Below are positions 34,180-34,785 of a stretch of DNA of 34,785 nucleotides, in pieces. The notes beneath the pieces are model-generated. The model searched no databases, had not been told where the DNA came from, and saw only the letters and a program-made list of their open reading frames with translations. The stretch is from positions 1 through 34,785 of the forward strand of contig JAEWUH010000008.1 in assembly GCA_023397245.1 (NCBI GenBank), given 5' to 3'. The first letter of the stretch is position 1, and each line of letters opens with the position of its first letter. The translations under genes were made by a program, and so were the position numbers. Source of the stretch: Bacillota bacterium. GTDB taxonomy: Bacteria > Bacillota > Clostridia > Oscillospirales > Acutalibacteraceae.

Positions 34180-34229
34180 GCATAATAAAAAAGCTGAAGA
34201 GAAAACATCTGTTCCGATGTTTTCTCTTC
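34180..34229 (-). terminator. Rho-independent terminator of the ROK regulator gene
   Basis: A perfect 14-bp stem (34196-34209 with 34216-34229, GAAGAGAAAACATC/GATGTTTTCTCTTC) has a 6-base loop. On the minus strand it is followed by AGCTTTTTTATTATG. It lies about 50 bp past the stop of the regulator gene, upstream of the polyol promoter. Confidence 0.93.
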
Positions 34230-34275
34230 AAATCAGAATACCAAGTTAAGGGATCCTGCATTCTACGTTTTTTTC

Positions 34276-34785
34276 TTATTCAATGGTATCAAAAAATTCC
34301 TGAATAAAACGCATTGCGATACCATAGGCAGATGCTTCCATATGATATTTTCCACATCTGATGTAAGAAGTATCGTAATCGAAAAGGTTAAGTTCCATAA
34401 CCAGTTTGTTTAAATCAATTATAAAATCATTCAAGTATCCTCCTACATACCCTCCCAGGATAATATCACAGTCAAAAGCCATCCTGAGATTTGAAACCGC
34501 TAATGCAAGGGATTGTATGTATTTTTCCCAAACAACCTTTATATCTGGATTGCCTCGCTTTAATTCTTCAAAGAACTTTTCCAGATTTCCATCCGTATTG
34601 GAGGAAAGCGCAAGTGCTGAGCAATAGCAGTCCACACAGCCTTTTTTTCCGCAATAGCAGCGTTTTCCGTTCGGAGCAATAATCATATGCCCAAATTCAC
34701 CGCTTTTATAGTTGTCTCCCTCAAACAGCTTTCCGTTGTAGCTGATAGCACCGCCCACCGTATTATTTAAAGACAGGTAGATAAC
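34276..34785 (-). CDS. ROK-family transcriptional regulator (partial, N-terminus beyond right edge)
   Basis: The C-terminal 169 residues of a ROK protein are present, and the frame stays open to the right edge (upstream residues read LSLNNTVGGAIS). GEFGH is followed by an intact zinc motif CYCGKKGC, as in NagC and XylR repressors. The DNA-binding N-terminus is outside the window, so a kinase cannot be strictly excluded. The C-terminal length beyond the zinc motif suits the regulators. Its position before the polyol promoter, on the same strand and with its own terminator, points to local control of that operon. Confidence 0.85.
   Translation of the reverse strand, partial: VIYLSLNNTVGGAISYNGKLFEGDNYKSGEFGHMIIAPNGKRCYCGKKGCVDCYCSALALSSNTDGNLEKFFEELKRGNPDIKVVWEKYIQSLALAVSNLRMAFDCDIILGGYVGGYLNDFIIDLNKLVMELNLFDYDTSYIRCGKYHMEASAYGIAMRFIQEFFDTIE

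Overview
The window looks like a chromosomal sugar-utilisation region from a low-to-mid GC Gram-positive Clostridia member, possibly Oscillospiraceae-like. The evidence is strong AGGAGG-type ribosome binding sites, lipoprotein solute-binding proteins, LytS-type histidine kinases paired with AraC-type response regulators, and ROK regulators. The taxonomic guess is inference. Almost everything is on the minus strand. No rRNA, tRNA, CRISPR array or intact insertion sequence was recognised.

Region A (1-9183, minus) is a complete YtfQRT-YjfF type furanose ABC transporter (ytfQ, ytfR, ytfT, yjfF), followed by a histidine kinase, an AraC response regulator and a lipoprotein that runs off the left edge. 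That lipoprotein carries two solute-binding domains in tandem, and the second resembles the YtfQ encoded next door. The three genes probably form a sensing system that controls the transporter. A methyl-accepting chemotaxis protein (9637-11322) separates this region from the next.

Region B (11499-25843) is a large divergent cluster. On the minus strand, in transcription order, are a ROK repressor, a ROK sugar kinase lacking the usual zinc cysteines, a SIS isomerase, an AraC response regulator, a short membrane histidine kinase with no sensor domain, a catalytically dead RbsA-like double-ABC protein, and a normal ATPase, permease and binding protein. On the plus strand are a PfkB kinase, a D-lyxose isomerase-like cupin, a class II aldolase and a DUF4432 epimerase-like protein. 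This suggests import of a pentose or hexose, isomerisation to a ketose, phosphorylation and aldol cleavage. A 7-bp inverted repeat overlapping the -35 of the plus-strand promoter is the probable ROK operator.

Region C (25844-27730) is a gene-poor island holding a DUF2207-like membrane protein and several tiny open frames. Near-identical terminator hairpins bound it on both sides, each reading out of a converging operon.

Region D (27731-34785, minus) looks like a polyol operon: a sorbitol/xylitol-type dehydrogenase, binding protein, ATPase, permease, VOC protein and fructokinase-like PfkB, with a ROK regulator upstream that is cut by the right edge. The simplest reading is polyol uptake, oxidation to a ketose and phosphorylation.

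The most unusual element is the triad of response regulator, sensorless histidine kinase and dead ABC protein (15308-19443). It may let the kinase read the state of a sugar ABC transporter.
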